Shown in pieces: positions 34,477-47,075 of a DNA stretch of 59,909 nt (the first letter of the stretch is position 1; the number at the start of each line of letters is the position of its first letter). The stretch lies in NCBI RefSeq assembly GCF_000344685.1, contig NW_006920410.1:467421-527329 (forward strand). Direction: 5' to 3'. The position numbers were made by a program, and so were the translations under genes. This DNA is from Gloeophyllum trabeum ATCC 11539. Its lineage: Eukaryota; Basidiomycota; Agaricomycetes; Gloeophyllales; Gloeophyllaceae. Under the pieces are notes generated by a model. It was not told the DNA's origin and did no database searches. It saw only the letters and a program-made list of their open reading frames with translations.

Positions 34477-34952
34477 TTACACATTAGGCCCAAAGCTGCC
34501 CTTGCCCTTCTGCTTGAACGTCTGCTCATCCTCCTGCTGGAGCTCCTTGTCGATCTGCGCACCTCTTGAGGGTTCGTTACCGTGCGCCCGTGCGGGGGCT
34601 TCTGGGTCAATAGTCGTCTTTGCGCGCTGTTTCTCGTCACGGCTGACTTTCTCTGCCTGTGCGAGCTTGTTACCCAGCGTGCGCTCGTCTCTGCGGAGCA
34701 ACGCGTCAGCACGTGCGGAGGTGGGACAAAGGCAGGTCGAATGCGTACTTGGAGTCTAGTTGGTCATGGGCGTTTTTCTGACCAGCCTCGAACTGGGCAG
34801 GGGCATCAGTGTCGCCCTTGGACGTTCTGGGGGGACGCCGCTCTGTCAGTATCGAACAATGTATTCCTCCCGGTATAAACAACATACCTTTGGTCGCCAG
34901 CCTCGTAGACCTGAGAGTTACCAACGTTGGACATCATGGATCCGCTCGACAT
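34477..34952 (-). CDS. small hydrophilic conserved fungal protein, apparent frameshift
   Basis: The start at 34952 encodes MSSGSMMSNVGNSQVYEAGD, an intron (donor GTATGT) follows, and the second exon encodes RTSKGDTDAPAQ and YAFDLPLSHLR. Its frame then stops. The protein evidently continues one base shifted as ADALLRRDERTLGNKL... HGNEPSRGAQIDKELQ, ending SFGPNV at 34477. The protein is highly charged with no hydrophobic core, like hydrophilin or stress-induced proteins of basidiomycetes; the function is unknown. The break at about 34690-34700 is either a one-base insertion or deletion, a sequencing error, or a 22-nt GT-AG segment, which would be too short for a normal intron and would delete conserved residues. 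Confidence 0.6.
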
Positions 34953-36552
34953 GTTGAATTACGGGAGTATTGATTGGTCGTAGATGAAATGAGTTATTGG
35001 TCGTGTGGAGGAATGCAATGCTTGTGGTGATGGATGTCAGGACCTGCGAGTCGCTGAGCGCGGTTATATAGGAGGTCGAAAGTCGGGGGAGACATTGGGA
35101 GTGACGTCATGGGGGAGTAGTGAGATCACTGTGCGCAAGTCAGTTTGGTGGCTCCATGGATGCGATGTGATTATGCGTACGGACGACGACGGCGCCACAA
35201 GAGGACACCACTCAATCGATGGCCGATGTAAAGTTGAAACGTGGCAGAAATGGAGTTCGGGATCTTCGGTTATCGCATCGCTGCCAATGTTGTAGCACAC
35301 TGTGCAATGGGACTCTGGTACGTTCTCGAGCGACGGTCAGAGTCTTGCATTGGTTGGAGAGGTCAGGAAGGAAAAGCATAGGGGATCGGGCTGTATTGGG
35401 AGAGGTATCTATAACAACCAGCTATTCCAGGATGCTATAGAGCGCCTAGTATCAGGCAAATCGACATGCCACGAAGCCTGACAATCGGAAGTCATGATAA
35501 TACACACCAAGCAACCCGCCAGACAAACCCAGAGAACACGTCCACTTGCGATGTGTGAACCACCAGCTCTGCAGGTCCTCCTCAAAAACCAAGGACAAGC
35601 GTGACGAAGAGTCGAGCATTAAGATATCCAACAGTCCATCTCCGCCCTACTTTGGCACAAGCCAGCCTTAGAAAAGTAGAAGGGGCATGGCTTGCAATTT
35701 GACTCGAGGTGCGTTGAAGAGAAACCAACGCACCGCCGGCACACTGACAAAAGGTGAGGGCGTGGGAACACGTCCGGCATCCTCCGTTTTCCGAATTTCG
35801 TGTGCTTCGCACTTGGTTTGGATCAGTCGCGATTGGCTGGGTCCGCCGAGATCCATCCTGCGCTGCAGTCTCTCCCTGCAGCCTGTCATCTGTCCTCGAT
35901 GTCGGCCCACGCACATTACTTTCCGTGCAATTTGGGATCCTGTAATACCATCGAGGTATTTCATATCTCGGGCTGATTTAGCCACAAATATCCGTACACA
36001 AGTCTCGCCATTCGCACAGAGAATGATGTGCGCGACATCCGGCGGTGAGGGTTGGATGGGGGGTGAAGCCTGTCAAAGCTGCGGTAGTCATCCTGGAAAC
36101 ACTGTATATACCGCCCTTCTGTAGTGCCGTACGGCAACGTTTGTATGTCGCCATCGTTATTGTAAGGAATACCAGCGGTCAGACTCAGTTTCTGTACAGT
36201 AAGTCCAGCTTTCAAGTTATCTACGAGGCTTCCAGGAGTATAACCTTCTCGATCCACCTCCCCCGCCTGGGTTGCTGCAGGGCTCTACTTGCACACCGAC
36301 AGCATAGTCTCCTCTCGAGGTGCGAGTAGAGCCCGGCGGCCTATGAGTACCACATCGGTACTCAACCCAGGTGGAGAGAGGGGCGCTACCCACCTCCGTT
36401 CCATCCACATTCCTTTAACCGTCTCTGCTTATCCCGTCTTCGTCTTCACAGCTCCCTTCATACTCAGGATCTAACGAACGTCACGACACACCACGCGGGA
36501 GATTTCACTCTTCCGCTTCCCTACCCGTGCTTAAGCAGATCTCGGAGCCAAA
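34953..36552. other. intergenic, 1.6 kb
   Basis: No supportable gene on either strand. The many short open frames overlap each other and lack splice context. The right end is C/T-rich promoter sequence for the gene starting at 36553. Confidence 0.45.
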
Positions 36553-37636
36553 ATGTTATCTCTGGTCGGCAATGGCGAAGCAAGCACCGTGCGGAAGAGC
36601 AGGCTCTCGTGGCTCCTCTCCATAATAACCCGAAGGCGGCCCGAGCAGGGCATTTTCCCCGCACGGATCGAGTCCGACGACGATGCGTCCTTCGGGTCGC
36701 CCACGCCCACACGGTCGAGTACTTCCTCAAGCCTGTCGTCCTCCTCCTCGGCGTCCAGTACGGCGACACCTCCCAGCTCGTGCCCCGACTCCCCGACGCC
36801 CACTGAGTCGTCAGAGGACGACTCGGAGTTCGCGTCGGCGCCCACCAGCCCGACTGCCGAGCATGCGTTCGCGTTGCCGACCTACGCGCAGGTCGCCTAC
36901 CCCGCCGAGCCGCGGACGTACGCGTTCACGCAGCGCTCGCCGTTCGCGATGGTCATGGCGAGCGAGGGCGCGGGGGACGATGCGCGGTTCACGTACTATA
37001 TTAGCGTAGGCGTGAATGTGTGGATGCCAAGTTGTGTGAATACCTTCGTCAGGAGGGGCGGGGAGGACGGGAGGCTGATTGCACAGCTTGAGTGAGTGCA
37101 TTTCATGTGCCCCTAGGTTTGAGAGGATGATTGACGCGGAGTAGGCTTGGAATCACTGCCGAGACGGCAGTTGTGGTTATGGGCGAGGCGAGGATACCGC
37201 TGAAAGGCCTCTTGACGCGGAAAAATCTTGCGAGCAAGTAAGTGTTAGTAGGCTGATTTCTCGCATGAGAGATCTCACATGATATGAAGGTCACGCTTCT
37301 ACCATCTCGACGACGGCACCACCATTAAATGGGTGATCAACAAGCATCCGTGGCAGGCAAGTACTCACTTCGCATTTCGTCCTTTCTTCTTCCAGCTCAC
37401 ATAGCGTATCCATCCAGGCTACCGTGGGCTCAACCACCCTGGCTACCTTCCAACCCAACTCAGGATCGTCGCGCAAACTGACGGTCTACCCTGCCGGCTA
37501 CCCACTTTTCGACCACCTCGTCATTGGGCTGCTCGTCCTGATGCGCGAGTACCTGACGCCCTCTACCGCCCAGATTGGGGGAGCTGCAGGGTTGTTCAAC
37601 TACCACCCTCACGCGCTGCCCAATGATCCGTTGTAG
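36553..37636 (+). CDS. DUF6593-like protein
   Basis: 305 residues from four exons: 36553-37091, 37145-37237, 37290-37356 and 37418-37636. The N-terminal half is a Ser/Thr/Pro/acidic low-complexity region. The C-terminal half (FTYYISVGVNVW onward) is a compact beta-rich domain with FYHLDDGTTIKWVI and a hydrophobic end HLVIGLLVLMREYL. This resembles the agaricomycete DUF6593 fold, which has no known function. Intron 3 (37357-37417) has a GC donor: the exon ends CAG and the intron starts GCAAGT. Splicing it keeps the frame; not splicing it does not. Confidence 0.6.
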
Positions 37637-38619
37637 CGTGTGAGTGCTTCCGCTATTGACCTGTGGTCTTTCCGGACTGAGCGGTTTCCTCGCAGACCAT
37701 CGTATATCTGCTTTCGTATTTCTTGGATTCCGCATGTTGTACTGCATATTATTATCACCCTAGATCTAAAGACATTTGTATGAATACCAAAGGAAATCAG
37801 GCCAGCAGCTGCCTAGTTGACCATCCCCTCCTTGTGACACTCCCTCTCTTGCAATCGCGGACTGTAGCACTATCATTCATTTTGGGGCTCGTCGGTCTGC
37901 TTTGGGAGGCCGGAGCGGATGGCCATCCTCCAGGCAGCTGGTACATACGACAGAGGCACCCGGACTATCCCCATGCATATCGTCGGACGTTTATTGTGGT
38001 CCAGTGCAGGATCTATAATAAAGCATTCTCTCGTTATTTTGGGTCGGTGTTCGGTAGCAATGAGGCGCGTTACGTACCTAAGGCCGTACAGATATGGAGA
38101 AAGGTTTGCAATAATAGACCGTATACAGTACTCACGACGGAGAAGCACAGATGATTGGCTATCCCTGCAGAAAGCGTACCCTGACTAGGATCAAGCTCTC
38201 TTCGCAGTTGGTAGAGCCTCGAGGAAGGACTTCATCCCGACGCTGTTCCTATCCAAATTCGGGTCACCACTGACGTCGTCCGCGGGCTTTCAGGTCGTGT
38301 TCCTCCAGCCCCAAAGCCTGATCCTCCTGTTTAGCAGCCAGCAGGCGACCAGAGGATGATAGGAGCAACATGCAAGTCGAGCGAGACAGCGGTCAAGTGC
38401 CCGCATCGAAGCTGTTTGCCGGGCCCCGGCAGATCGTTTGCACAATCGCAAGCCGGGTCCACACGTCCGTGTCTCGTCGTTTCCATTCGTTTCCGTCTTG
38501 TTTCGCCTTTATCTATCCCGCGAGCTCGCGCTATCCCGCGAGGCCGCTCTTTTCTTCGCGTCCGTCCCCCCCTCGCTCGCCATTTTGTGGCTATTTATTC
38601 GGCTCAGGCTAAGTGAACG
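37637..38619. other. intergenic
   Basis: No supportable gene. The part just before 38620 is pyrimidine-rich and acts as promoter and leader of the chitin deacetylase. Confidence 0.5.
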
Positions 38620-40556
38620 ATGCTCGGGCGCACGCTTCTAGCTTCGTTATTCGTATCCGCGGTGTTAGCGCAGGATGGGGGGATCTCGGGGCCGACGTCG
38701 AGCAGTGATGCTGCTGGGTACTCTTGCGATACGTCCAAGTGCCAGCTCCCGGACTGCAATTGCGCCAGCACGAGCCCGCCAGGTGGTTTAGACCCTGTAA
38801 GCACGCGCATATAGTCACTAGGACGCCGCTGGGGTCAGGGTAGAGGGAGGTGAGGGAGCATTGGTTTCGTGGCCGAAGCGACTGCTCTCCCCCCCTTTGC
38901 CAGGACTTCGATGGTCGTCAGGTCTTCCACCTATTAATAAGATCTCACTGACTCCTGTGAATAGTCCCAGGTCCCTCAGTTCATCGTCTTCACCGCCGAT
39001 GATGCTATCCAATCGTACACATTGGACTCGGTCAACCAGTTCCTGGCTCAGCGCAAGAACCCTAATGGCTGCACGCCCAAAATGACATATTTCACATCGC
39101 TAAACTACACTAACTACACTCTGGTAACGGATTGGTTTGTGGCTGGGAACGAAATCGCCGATCACACGTACGTCTTTGTACCACACATCCTGGCTACTTC
39201 GACACAGCTTATATGCGCATATACAGTATGACCCACGTCGGTACCCCTCCGGAGGAGGAAATCAACGGCAACTTAATCGCTCTCAATGCCCTCGCTGGCA
39301 TCCCGCTCTCCTCCATCAAAGGATTCCGCGCTCCCTACCTCAACTACAGCGTCGACACCCTCAAGATGCTCGCCAAGGCCCAGTTCCTTTACGACTCCAG
39401 CGCGGCCGCGTCCATCCCGGTCACTGACTCAGGCACTGACGCCTACTGGCCGTACACGCTCGACTACGGCATGGCGAACGACTGCCTTGCCGTTGAGGGC
39501 AGCTGCAAGGGCGAGCCGAAGCTCCCTGGGTTCTGGGAGATCCCGATGTACGCATTCTTCGATAACCGCGGCGTCGCGGGACCGCACTTGATGGACCCGT
39601 GGCTCGACTCCGCCAACGGCGCGAGCGCGGTGAACGACTCGGCGACCCTGGAGTACATGAAGAAGACTTTCACCGACCATTATAACGGGAACCGGCAACC
39701 GATTGGGCTGTACACCCACCCGATCCACTTGTCGCGAACGTACCCCGGCGTGGAAGTGTCAAACTCGACTATCAATATGATCAACGCGTTCCTGGATTGG
39801 GCGCAGGAACAGCAGAACGTGTGGATCGTGTCCAACGAGCAGCTGCTGGACTGGGTGCGGCACCCGGTCCCGGTCTCGCAGCTTGATTCTTTCGATTCGC
39901 TCAAGTGCTCTACGCCGCAAGTAGACTCTGGCAAGAAGATCTGCAATGGCATGCCCCAGAACGAGGCGGGGTTGTTATCGCATTGCGCGTTCCCGGACTT
40001 CCCATTCTATACTTGCGTAAGTGCGACCATTACAAGTACGCATGGTTGCCGCTGATCACCCTACTCCTGCAGTACGGTTGTCCCGAGGAGGAACCCACAC
40101 CTAAGAATCCTAATCCGCCGCAACAAGTGCCGGACGGCCAGCAGGCTCGTTACCGCTGTAAGTAACGACGAATCTGTGGAAAGGGAGAAGGGACTAACGG
40201 CTTTTACAGTGCCCAGCAATTGCTCGACGCCCTTCTGGGACCCCATCGCCGGGCAGTGTATCTGCTCGTCCGACGCATGTGCATTCAGCGACGACTCTCG
40301 TCCAATCGGGGTAAGCCGTACCTTGTATGCAGCTGTGTACTCCTCCTGATCATTGATGATGTGACAGCCTAATGGCGCTAATTTGACTGGCGGGGGCACC
40401 GGCGGGAATTTCACGGACAGCGGTTCCACGCCCACGGCATCATACACCCCGTTCAGCTCCGCGCTGCCCACGCTGCCGCAGGGCTTCTGGTTGGCGCTCG
40501 CCCTTGCCTGCGTCGGAGGCGTCGTAGGCTCCCTCGGTGTCATCGACAAGCTATAG
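38620..40556 (+). CDS. chitin deacetylase (CE4), secreted, probably GPI-anchored
   Basis: Removes acetyl groups from chitin to give chitosan in the cell wall. Six exons (38620-38796, 38965-39167, 39227-40016, 40073-40157, 40210-40310, 40368-40556) join to 514 residues. There is a signal peptide (MLGRTLLASLFVSAVLAQ), then a Cys-rich stretch, then the NodB fold. Motif 1 is FTADDAIQSY, keeping the catalytic and metal Asp pair but lacking the usual TFDDGP. Motif 2 is the metal-binding HTMTH, whose codons are split by an intron. Motif 3 is FRAPYLNY. YTHPIHLS follows toward the C-terminal motifs. A second Cys-rich segment, a Thr/Ser/Gly linker and a hydrophobic tail (FWLALALACVGGVVGSL) suggest GPI anchoring. 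Together with the class IV chitin synthase it covers making and modifying chitin. Confidence 0.9.
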
Positions 40557-41063
40557 GCTTGCCGCGGCAACAAATTCTCGTTCACAACCGGATACCTAAA
40601 TTTCGGATTCGTTGGCATTTCGGACATGGTAATGGAACTTTAGTACCCGCGTAATTTCGCATCTAGCATCGGGACATCATTGATGTATATAGCCACATAT
40701 TTCTGTCTTTACGACCATTTCACGCGTTCCTAGTCCTACCAATTTACCTAATTTGCATTGTTACACATCCGGATATTCAGTAACGCCCCATAGATCAGTG
40801 AGGCCGAGCATAACAGAGGGTAAAGCGCCGAAGCGACATTAATTGGCATGCTTTATATTGGCCCTCTACGCATGAGGACAGTTCGTGGATTCACGAGGAT
40901 GCCAAAGCTCCTTGTTGCCTCGTAGGTGAATGAGGATGCTTCTATTGCGCTACTGGTCCACTCGCTGGGCAGGAAAGAGCGCAGTCCACCCCAGCTCGAA
41001 GCACGTAAAGATGCCTGGTTATTGAAATGAATTACACGGTGTCTCGGCCTGCTAGAATTCGCG
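40557..41063. other. intergenic between converging genes
   Basis: These are the 3' flanks of the chitin deacetylase and of the minus-strand membrane protein. No gene is seen. Confidence 0.5.
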
Positions 41064-42796
41064 TCAGCGCACGCCATTTGGTCCCAGAGTATTCCTTACA
41101 AGACAATCTTGCTCGAGTTTGCTCAGCCCGTCCAGCGTCCGTTCCCTCTGCATGCGCTCCCTCAGCGATTCTCGGGCATTGAGGCTGCGGAGTGGGAGTG
41201 TCTTGAGTGATGGAGTAATATTTCAAGAAGCGATAATGGTCTTACACGACGAGCATGCCATTAATGTGCACTGAGAATCAGCCCGTAAGCGACATAAATC
41301 GGATACCTTTGACTTGGATGTAATGAACTGCCAGATGAGTTAGCTCCCCACGCCCCGAGAACATGAGGTACTGTAGGCCGCCACTTACACTGTCAACCAC
41401 GAGGGCTTGTTGGACTATTTGATAGACGTACGGTGAAAATGTATAGTCCTACCAGGAAGCTAATCACGGCATACGCTGGGTATGCCACATCCAACGGGGC
41501 TTAAAGCACTCTGACGTACCTGTTTGCCAATCCCGTCCCAAGCGCGAGAATGATCAACGACTTTACTGTGTACCTAGCCAGCGGGAAGTCATTATGGATA
41601 TGCGTCGGGCACACACCCGACTCACTTAGCCTGCTGGCCTACGCCGTGCTGTGCCCGGTAGAGGAACCAGAACATGCACAACGCGATCGCTAAGTCCGTG
41701 ATGATGAAGATAAAAGCGCTGATCAGCGCCAATAGCTGGTGATATGTACTTTCAGGCCGTGGTATCTGCAATCTGAATGAGATATTAGCGACGCGTCTCC
41801 GTGGCCACCAGGTAGCGAGATCGAAAATGCTGACCCATTCTTCACAGATACTGCAGTGATTGACTTAGACTTGCTTGATCTTTGTTCCGAAAATGCAACG
41901 TACCCGTGGTGAAAGCCAGGATGATACCCGCAGGAATAAACTGCCGTGTGTCTGAATCAGTATTACGCTTGTGACTGCTTGAGACGTACTAATAGCAACG
42001 ATGATTTCTTCCCGCCGACTGGGCACATAAATGGGTAAGGATGATCTGGTGGACGCTGAATCGGATATGCACATTTAAATAGCCGAATGATGTAGAAACT
42101 AGCAGAGCCATTGGTGAGCTAGATGAGATGATGAGATGAGATGCATGTGCTTGCCTGTGGACGAGGAAGCTACTGATTTGCTGTTACCAGTGCGATAGTT
42201 AGGCTGAGCGTTCAAGGTGCACGAATCTCTGATCTTACCGATACATAACCCTCGGTCTTTGAAAGGGCTCAGCAAAGTGGTAGCAGTTGACCACGATTAT
42301 GTAGCACATACAGTGAATGTCCTGATGAGAGTTAGTCAAAAGGTCTGACCATATATCAATCAGTAGGACTCTCAATGCCTACCAAGGGATAGATCTGATT
42401 TGTTCGAAGGCCTCTGCTTCCTTGGAAAGCAACAAATGCCACAAGGCATGAGATAGGAATATCTGCCACAGTGTGTCTAGCTGCGAGACCGTTTGGTCTG
42501 GTGCGTTCCAGGTTCCACAGAAGTGAAACTGACTATAAATGTGACTGCGACCTATGGGGCGGATCATATCATACAACTGAGATCGAGGGGCGCGGGCAGC
42601 TCACGATAGCCATAAGGACAAGACAGTCTGTACTGCACCTGAGCAAATAGCGGACTACTTGGCCGCAAGTAATCCCATGCAATCTTAGGCCCGGGGGTAG
42701 TTAGACTCTTACACGGGGTAAAACTACTGGCACTTACATGTATGAGACAATGGCGCCCTTTAGTAGGGCTCCATAGGTTGATGAGATCGAGGGCAT
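41064..42796 (-). CDS. DUF6534-type multi-pass membrane protein
   Basis: Agaricomycete-specific membrane protein of unknown function. It starts MPSISSTYGALLKGAIVSYM at 42796 and is spliced to ILHGITCGQVVRYLL. LDTLWQIFLSHALWHLLL follows, then a block with ALISAFIFIITDLAIALCMFWFLYR. After the next splice comes YTVKSLIILALGTGLANR, and it ends LNARESLRERMQRERTLDGL with the stop at 41064. These are the family landmarks in the right order. Several inner exons (42000-42560) are very short and not all junctions were closed, so a decayed copy is possible. It is related in style to, but distinct from, the DUF6533 gene at 25948. Confidence 0.5.
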
Positions 42797-43433
42797 AGTA
42801 AAGAACTCGGTGTCGGGATGAAAGCTCGCGACCGAGCACGCTTTATATCAATCCACGCCTGTTCAAAGGACTGATCACGGCTTGTTGACTATGGTGATAG
42901 ACGCCCTTCAATTCCCGTTAATGTGCACAGCTAGGGAGTACCAAAGCTGACGAAGATTGGGTCGAGACAGAAATATAATTGAAGCGATCCGCGGGAGGCG
43001 GACTCATCTCAATGATAGGCACCAAGTACAATGTAGACCATGGGACTTCAATTGTACAGGGAGTGCGGGTACACGCCTAGTGGTACGAGATCTGCGCAGC
43101 GTCTTGAGCGATGGACGCGGTTTAGAGCAAAGAAACGACAGATTTACTGTACCCCACAAATGCAATCGAATCCTAGGATTACTCGCCTGTCAACTGGATG
43201 TCGAGGAGACGCCGTTCATCAGTCCCATCGGTAACAGTGTGAGCAAGACTCCCTCCGCTAAATTAGGAGAAGCACATTCCGCGCCGCAGGCAATGCCCGT
43301 CTCGATTGGCGCCTCCCTCAGTCGTGCGAGATGTATCAGACCATAACTGACTAGTACTGACTAGTGAACGGAACCGCCGACAAGGCGCTCGAGCAGTGTC
43401 TGCGCAACTAATCACACTTGGAATGTGGCCATC
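42797..43433. other. divergent promoter region
   Basis: Between the DUF6534 gene (-) and the antiporter (+). A plus-strand open frame of 129 codons (42957-43346) has no family resemblance and is not called. Confidence 0.45.
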
Positions 43434-45187
43434 ATGTCGTCCGACGCAGATGCATACAGCTACGCATATACTGAGCCTACCCTATCGGCTCTGCTCTCTG
43501 TCTCGTCTTTCCTGGTCGCATTGAATTTATTTAGAGTGCTAGTTGAGAATGTTATCTCTGGTGCTGGCCTCCTGGGCGAGATATCCGTAGGTGTCATATT
43601 TGGGACGCCTCTAGCCGGCATTTTGGCCCAGGAGTGGATGGCAGCTTTCGAAATACTAGGATACATCGGACTATGTTTAATGGTACTGGAAGGTATGCCT
43701 CTCTGTATCAAGACAGATTCGTTGGACTGACCTATTGCCTCGATATAGGTGGCCTGAATACACCTCTGTCCCATGCTCTGCCTGCACTGCCAATATCACT
43801 TGCGATCGCATGCACGGGAATGATAGCTCCGATAGTGAGCTCTCTTGTCTATTTCAGTCTGATTCTTCGCCCCGGGTATTCTCTCCTGCACGCGTTTGCA
43901 GCGGGTGCTGCGCTGAGCTCTACCAGCCTCGGTACTACGTTCTCCGTGCTGAGTTCGGTCAAAGGCGGTATCGGCGAACAGATAGGCCAGAGTAAACTTG
44001 GAGCTGTCCTTATGAGTGCGGCCATGGCGGACGATGTCGTCGGACTTATCCTACTGAAAGTGGTGGTTGTCCTCGGCTCCTCGTCGTCTACCTCTGTGGG
44101 ATGGACCATCGGCAGGCCACTCTTAGCGTCTTTTGGTATGCTCGCGCTGTCCTGGATACTTGCGAAATGGTTGTTCGCACCTTTGGTGTCCATCCTCCTG
44201 CGCTTGACGCCCGAAAGACTGAAGCATGAAGTCAATCTTGCAGTCATCGTCCTCCTGACTACGGGTTATGTTGCAATCGCAAGCCTGGCAGGCACTTCTC
44301 CCCTGCTCGGGGCGTTCATTGCTGGTATAGTGCTCGCATTTCTTTCCGGCTCTCCCGCCGCTTCTAGCGCATCCGATGCGCTTTCTACTGCAACTGCACC
44401 GAGCTTCCGCTACACATTCGAACAATATATCAACCCAGCGCTATCTTACATCTTACGTCCGATATTCTTTGCCAGCATAGGCTTTGCCATACCCGTGAAG
44501 ACCATGTTCAGAGGACCCGTGGTATGGAAAGGGATGGTATATGCTATCATAATGACTGGTGCCAAGATCCTCTGCGGCGCTTGGCTCCCCGTGGTCGACA
44601 ATCTATCGTCATGGTTGACCAGACGAAAGCGCATGGCAGCCAAATCTACGAAATCCACCGAGAGCGGTCTCAAAATGAAGGACTGCAAAGCAGAGGAATC
44701 GCCAAAGAAGGCGCCTCATCCCCATCCTACTACAATTTCTGATAAAAATGCCAAGGCGGCGACTCCTCCCACTCCCCCAGCCTCACCGACGCCCAAGGGT
44801 AGGTTTGTAGCATCTGGGCCCAATAATGTCGTACAACTAGAGTCTTCACCTTCAGCGGAAAGCAGTCCAGACGGACCCTCCTCGACTGCCGTAAGATCGC
44901 TGGAGCAAGAGGCTACGATCTCGACGTCGTCTTCAGAACCCGCCCCGTCTCCCCCACCGACGTCCTTACTCTTACCAACCTCCTTGCTTGGCCTCGCGAT
45001 GGTCGCTCGTGGCGAAATTGGCCTGCTGATAGCTCAAGTCGCGAAGACCGCCGGGCTCTTGGAAGACGAGCTGTTCCTGGTCTGCATATGGGCGACCGTA
45101 CTCTGCACGATTTTCGGTCCGGTCAGTGTTGGTTGGGTTTGCCGGAGATGGGAGAAGGTTGGTGCTGGTATGGGGAGGTGGGGTTGA
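43434..45187 (+). CDS. CPA2-family cation/proton antiporter
   Basis: Na+(K+)/H+ exchanger of the CPA2 type, a multi-pass protein of the plasma or vacuolar membrane. Two exons, 43434-43692 and 43749-45187, give 565 residues; an alternative ATG is three codons upstream. About twelve hydrophobic helices are visible, with GEISVGVIFGTPLAG, MVLEGGLNTPL and the transport-site Asp pair in MADDVVGLILL (typical of electrogenic CPA2/NapA-like proteins). Later come LAGTSPLLGAFIAGIVLAF and PIFFASIGFAIPV. A long cytosolic Ser/Pro-rich loop (about residues 400-500) interrupts the domain before the last helices (LGLAMVARGEIGLLIAQVA). It is followed at 204 bp by an MFS gene on the same strand. Confidence 0.9.
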
Positions 45188-45391
45188 GCTAAAAAGACTA
45201 TTCACTCGAGCGCCATATGCGCAAGGCGAGTTCCTTTGTGTCTCTTATGACATAGACAAGTTGACATATCGACATCCCGACAAATAGACTAGGCACGTGA
45301 AATGCCATCGCGCTGGGTGAATCCGAACCTGTCCGATGACTTCGCTCCCCGCTGCTCCCTACTAGCGGCTCTGCCCGCGACTACCACCATC

Positions 45392-47075
45392 ATGGACTCG
45401 CGTCTGGACAACTATGCGCTACACGACATATCTAGATCTGTTCCAGACGGCAGCCTCTCGAGGGCGGATACCGCTGAGTCTTCCAGGAATGTCGAGGCCG
45501 CCCTCGAGGAGCCTCTTGTGACTCGTACTTATCAGACGCTCCTCCTCCTGTCCGGCTTCCTCATGATCTTCCAGGTCATTGGCATTAACTCCATATACGG
45601 TATCTTCCAAGTATGTTTAAACTTGTCAATAATGTATATTTTTTTATCAACGCACACGCAGGAAATGTATACCTCTCCCCGGAGCACTGTGAAGGATGCC
45701 ATCGGCCAGGACGCCTTTGTGTCCTTGGTAGGCAGTATCGGCACTGGTCTCACCTGGAGTGGGGGTATTGTCGTAAATCCCCTCATCGCTCGCACGAAGG
45801 ATGTCAGGTGGATCACGGTTTCCGGTGTCGTTATCATGAGCCTTGGTTTGATTCTCGCTAGTTTCAGCACCAGAGTAAGCTCAAGTCCGTTACAAACCGT
45901 GATGATGTTTGGCGAGATACGCGGTGCTACACGTCGTGAAAATACGCTGATGAGCGCCATGTTAGCTTTGGCATTTATTCCTCACTCAGGCCTTGCTCTA
46001 CGGCATCGGCTCCAGTGCATACTACTTCCCCATAATATCGCTCACCCCTCCGTATTTCGACCGACATAGGGGCTTCGCAATGGGCGTTATACTGTCAGGA
46101 AGTGGTATCGGCGGGTTGGTGCTGGCCCCAGTCCTGCGCATCCTCCTGGATCGCTATGGCGTAGGGTGGACGCTTAGGATCCTGGGTCTGTGGAACCTTG
46201 CAGTTGGGCTGCCGACTGCGTGCGTGATTCGCAAGAAGGCCTCGCTGTTCCGCACGGCATCTGGATCAAGGCCTGTTGGCCAAGCTGGATTGAATATGAA
46301 CCTCGTCAAGCGCGGTGCATTCCTGTGGCAGGTTCGTCTTACCCTGATGGAGTCCACGTCGCCTCTGAGATGTTGGGATAGTCGCTCGGAGCGTTCCTGC
46401 AAGCTTCAGGGAACGTGGTTCCCCTGTACTACATGACGACGTACTCAACATCCATATTGTCGTACAGCAGCTCGGCTGGGAGTCTGCTCCTTGCAATGAA
46501 TAATGCGGTCAACAGCGTCTCTCGTGTCTTGATGGGCGTGATTGCGGATCGAGTTGGGCGGCAAAATACCATGATTCTGAGTGTATGCTTGAACTGCCGC
46601 CGCTCAGGACGCCAGCATCTAACCTATGTATGTTATACAGGTCTTCTTATCCGGCTTATCCGTCTTTGCATTTTGGTATGACGCTTCGCGAGTCCGTTTT
46701 CTACTCTTCGTCGTTTCGTACGGCATCTATGCTGGAGGCTACAACGCACTGGTGCCCACGACCATCGCGGAGATATATGGTGTGGAGAACTACTCATCGG
46801 TAAACGGAGTTATCTATTTCATACGAGGACTAGGCGCAATCTTCGGTGCTCCTATTGCAGGTGTCATATTGGGGAGTCATCAGAGGAGCGGAAGCTTGAG
46901 CAGCCAGAATGCCATCTCTCTGAGATACATGATGGCGACGCTAGGCTCTTTGAAGACGAAGTATAACGAGGTAGTGATATATGACGGAGTATTGTTGCTC
47001 AGTGCCGCGTTTTGCGTGCTGTACGTCAGATGGCTCGATGCCAGAGACAAAGGAGGCTGGTCATGGAGAGCGTAG
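45392..47075 (+). CDS. MFS monocarboxylate-type transporter
   Basis: Major facilitator of the fungal monocarboxylate-permease-like (MCT) group, a plasma-membrane secondary transporter. Five exons: 45392 to about 45611 (ends YGIFQ), 45661 to about 45872 (ends SFSTR), about 45967-46331 (starts LWHLFLTQALLYGIG, ends FLWQ), about 46380-46581 (ends NTMILS) and 46642-47075. Hallmarks are YFPIISLTPPYFDRHRGFAMG, GSGIGGLVLAPVLR, SVSRVLMGVIADRVGRQN (the loop 8-9 motif) and GYNALVPTTIAEIYG. Twelve helices are expected and I see no break. An in-frame ATG upstream at 45302 is an alternative start, but MDSRLDN is more typical. The substrate is unknown; relatives carry short-chain acids. Confidence 0.87.

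Noticed and set aside
38200..38260. D-arm-like GCAGTTGGTAGAGCC on the plus strand
   Set aside because: No matching T arm or acceptor stem around it; chance match.
42957..43346. 129-codon plus-strand open frame before the antiporter
   Set aside because: No family resemblance; lies in the divergent promoter region.
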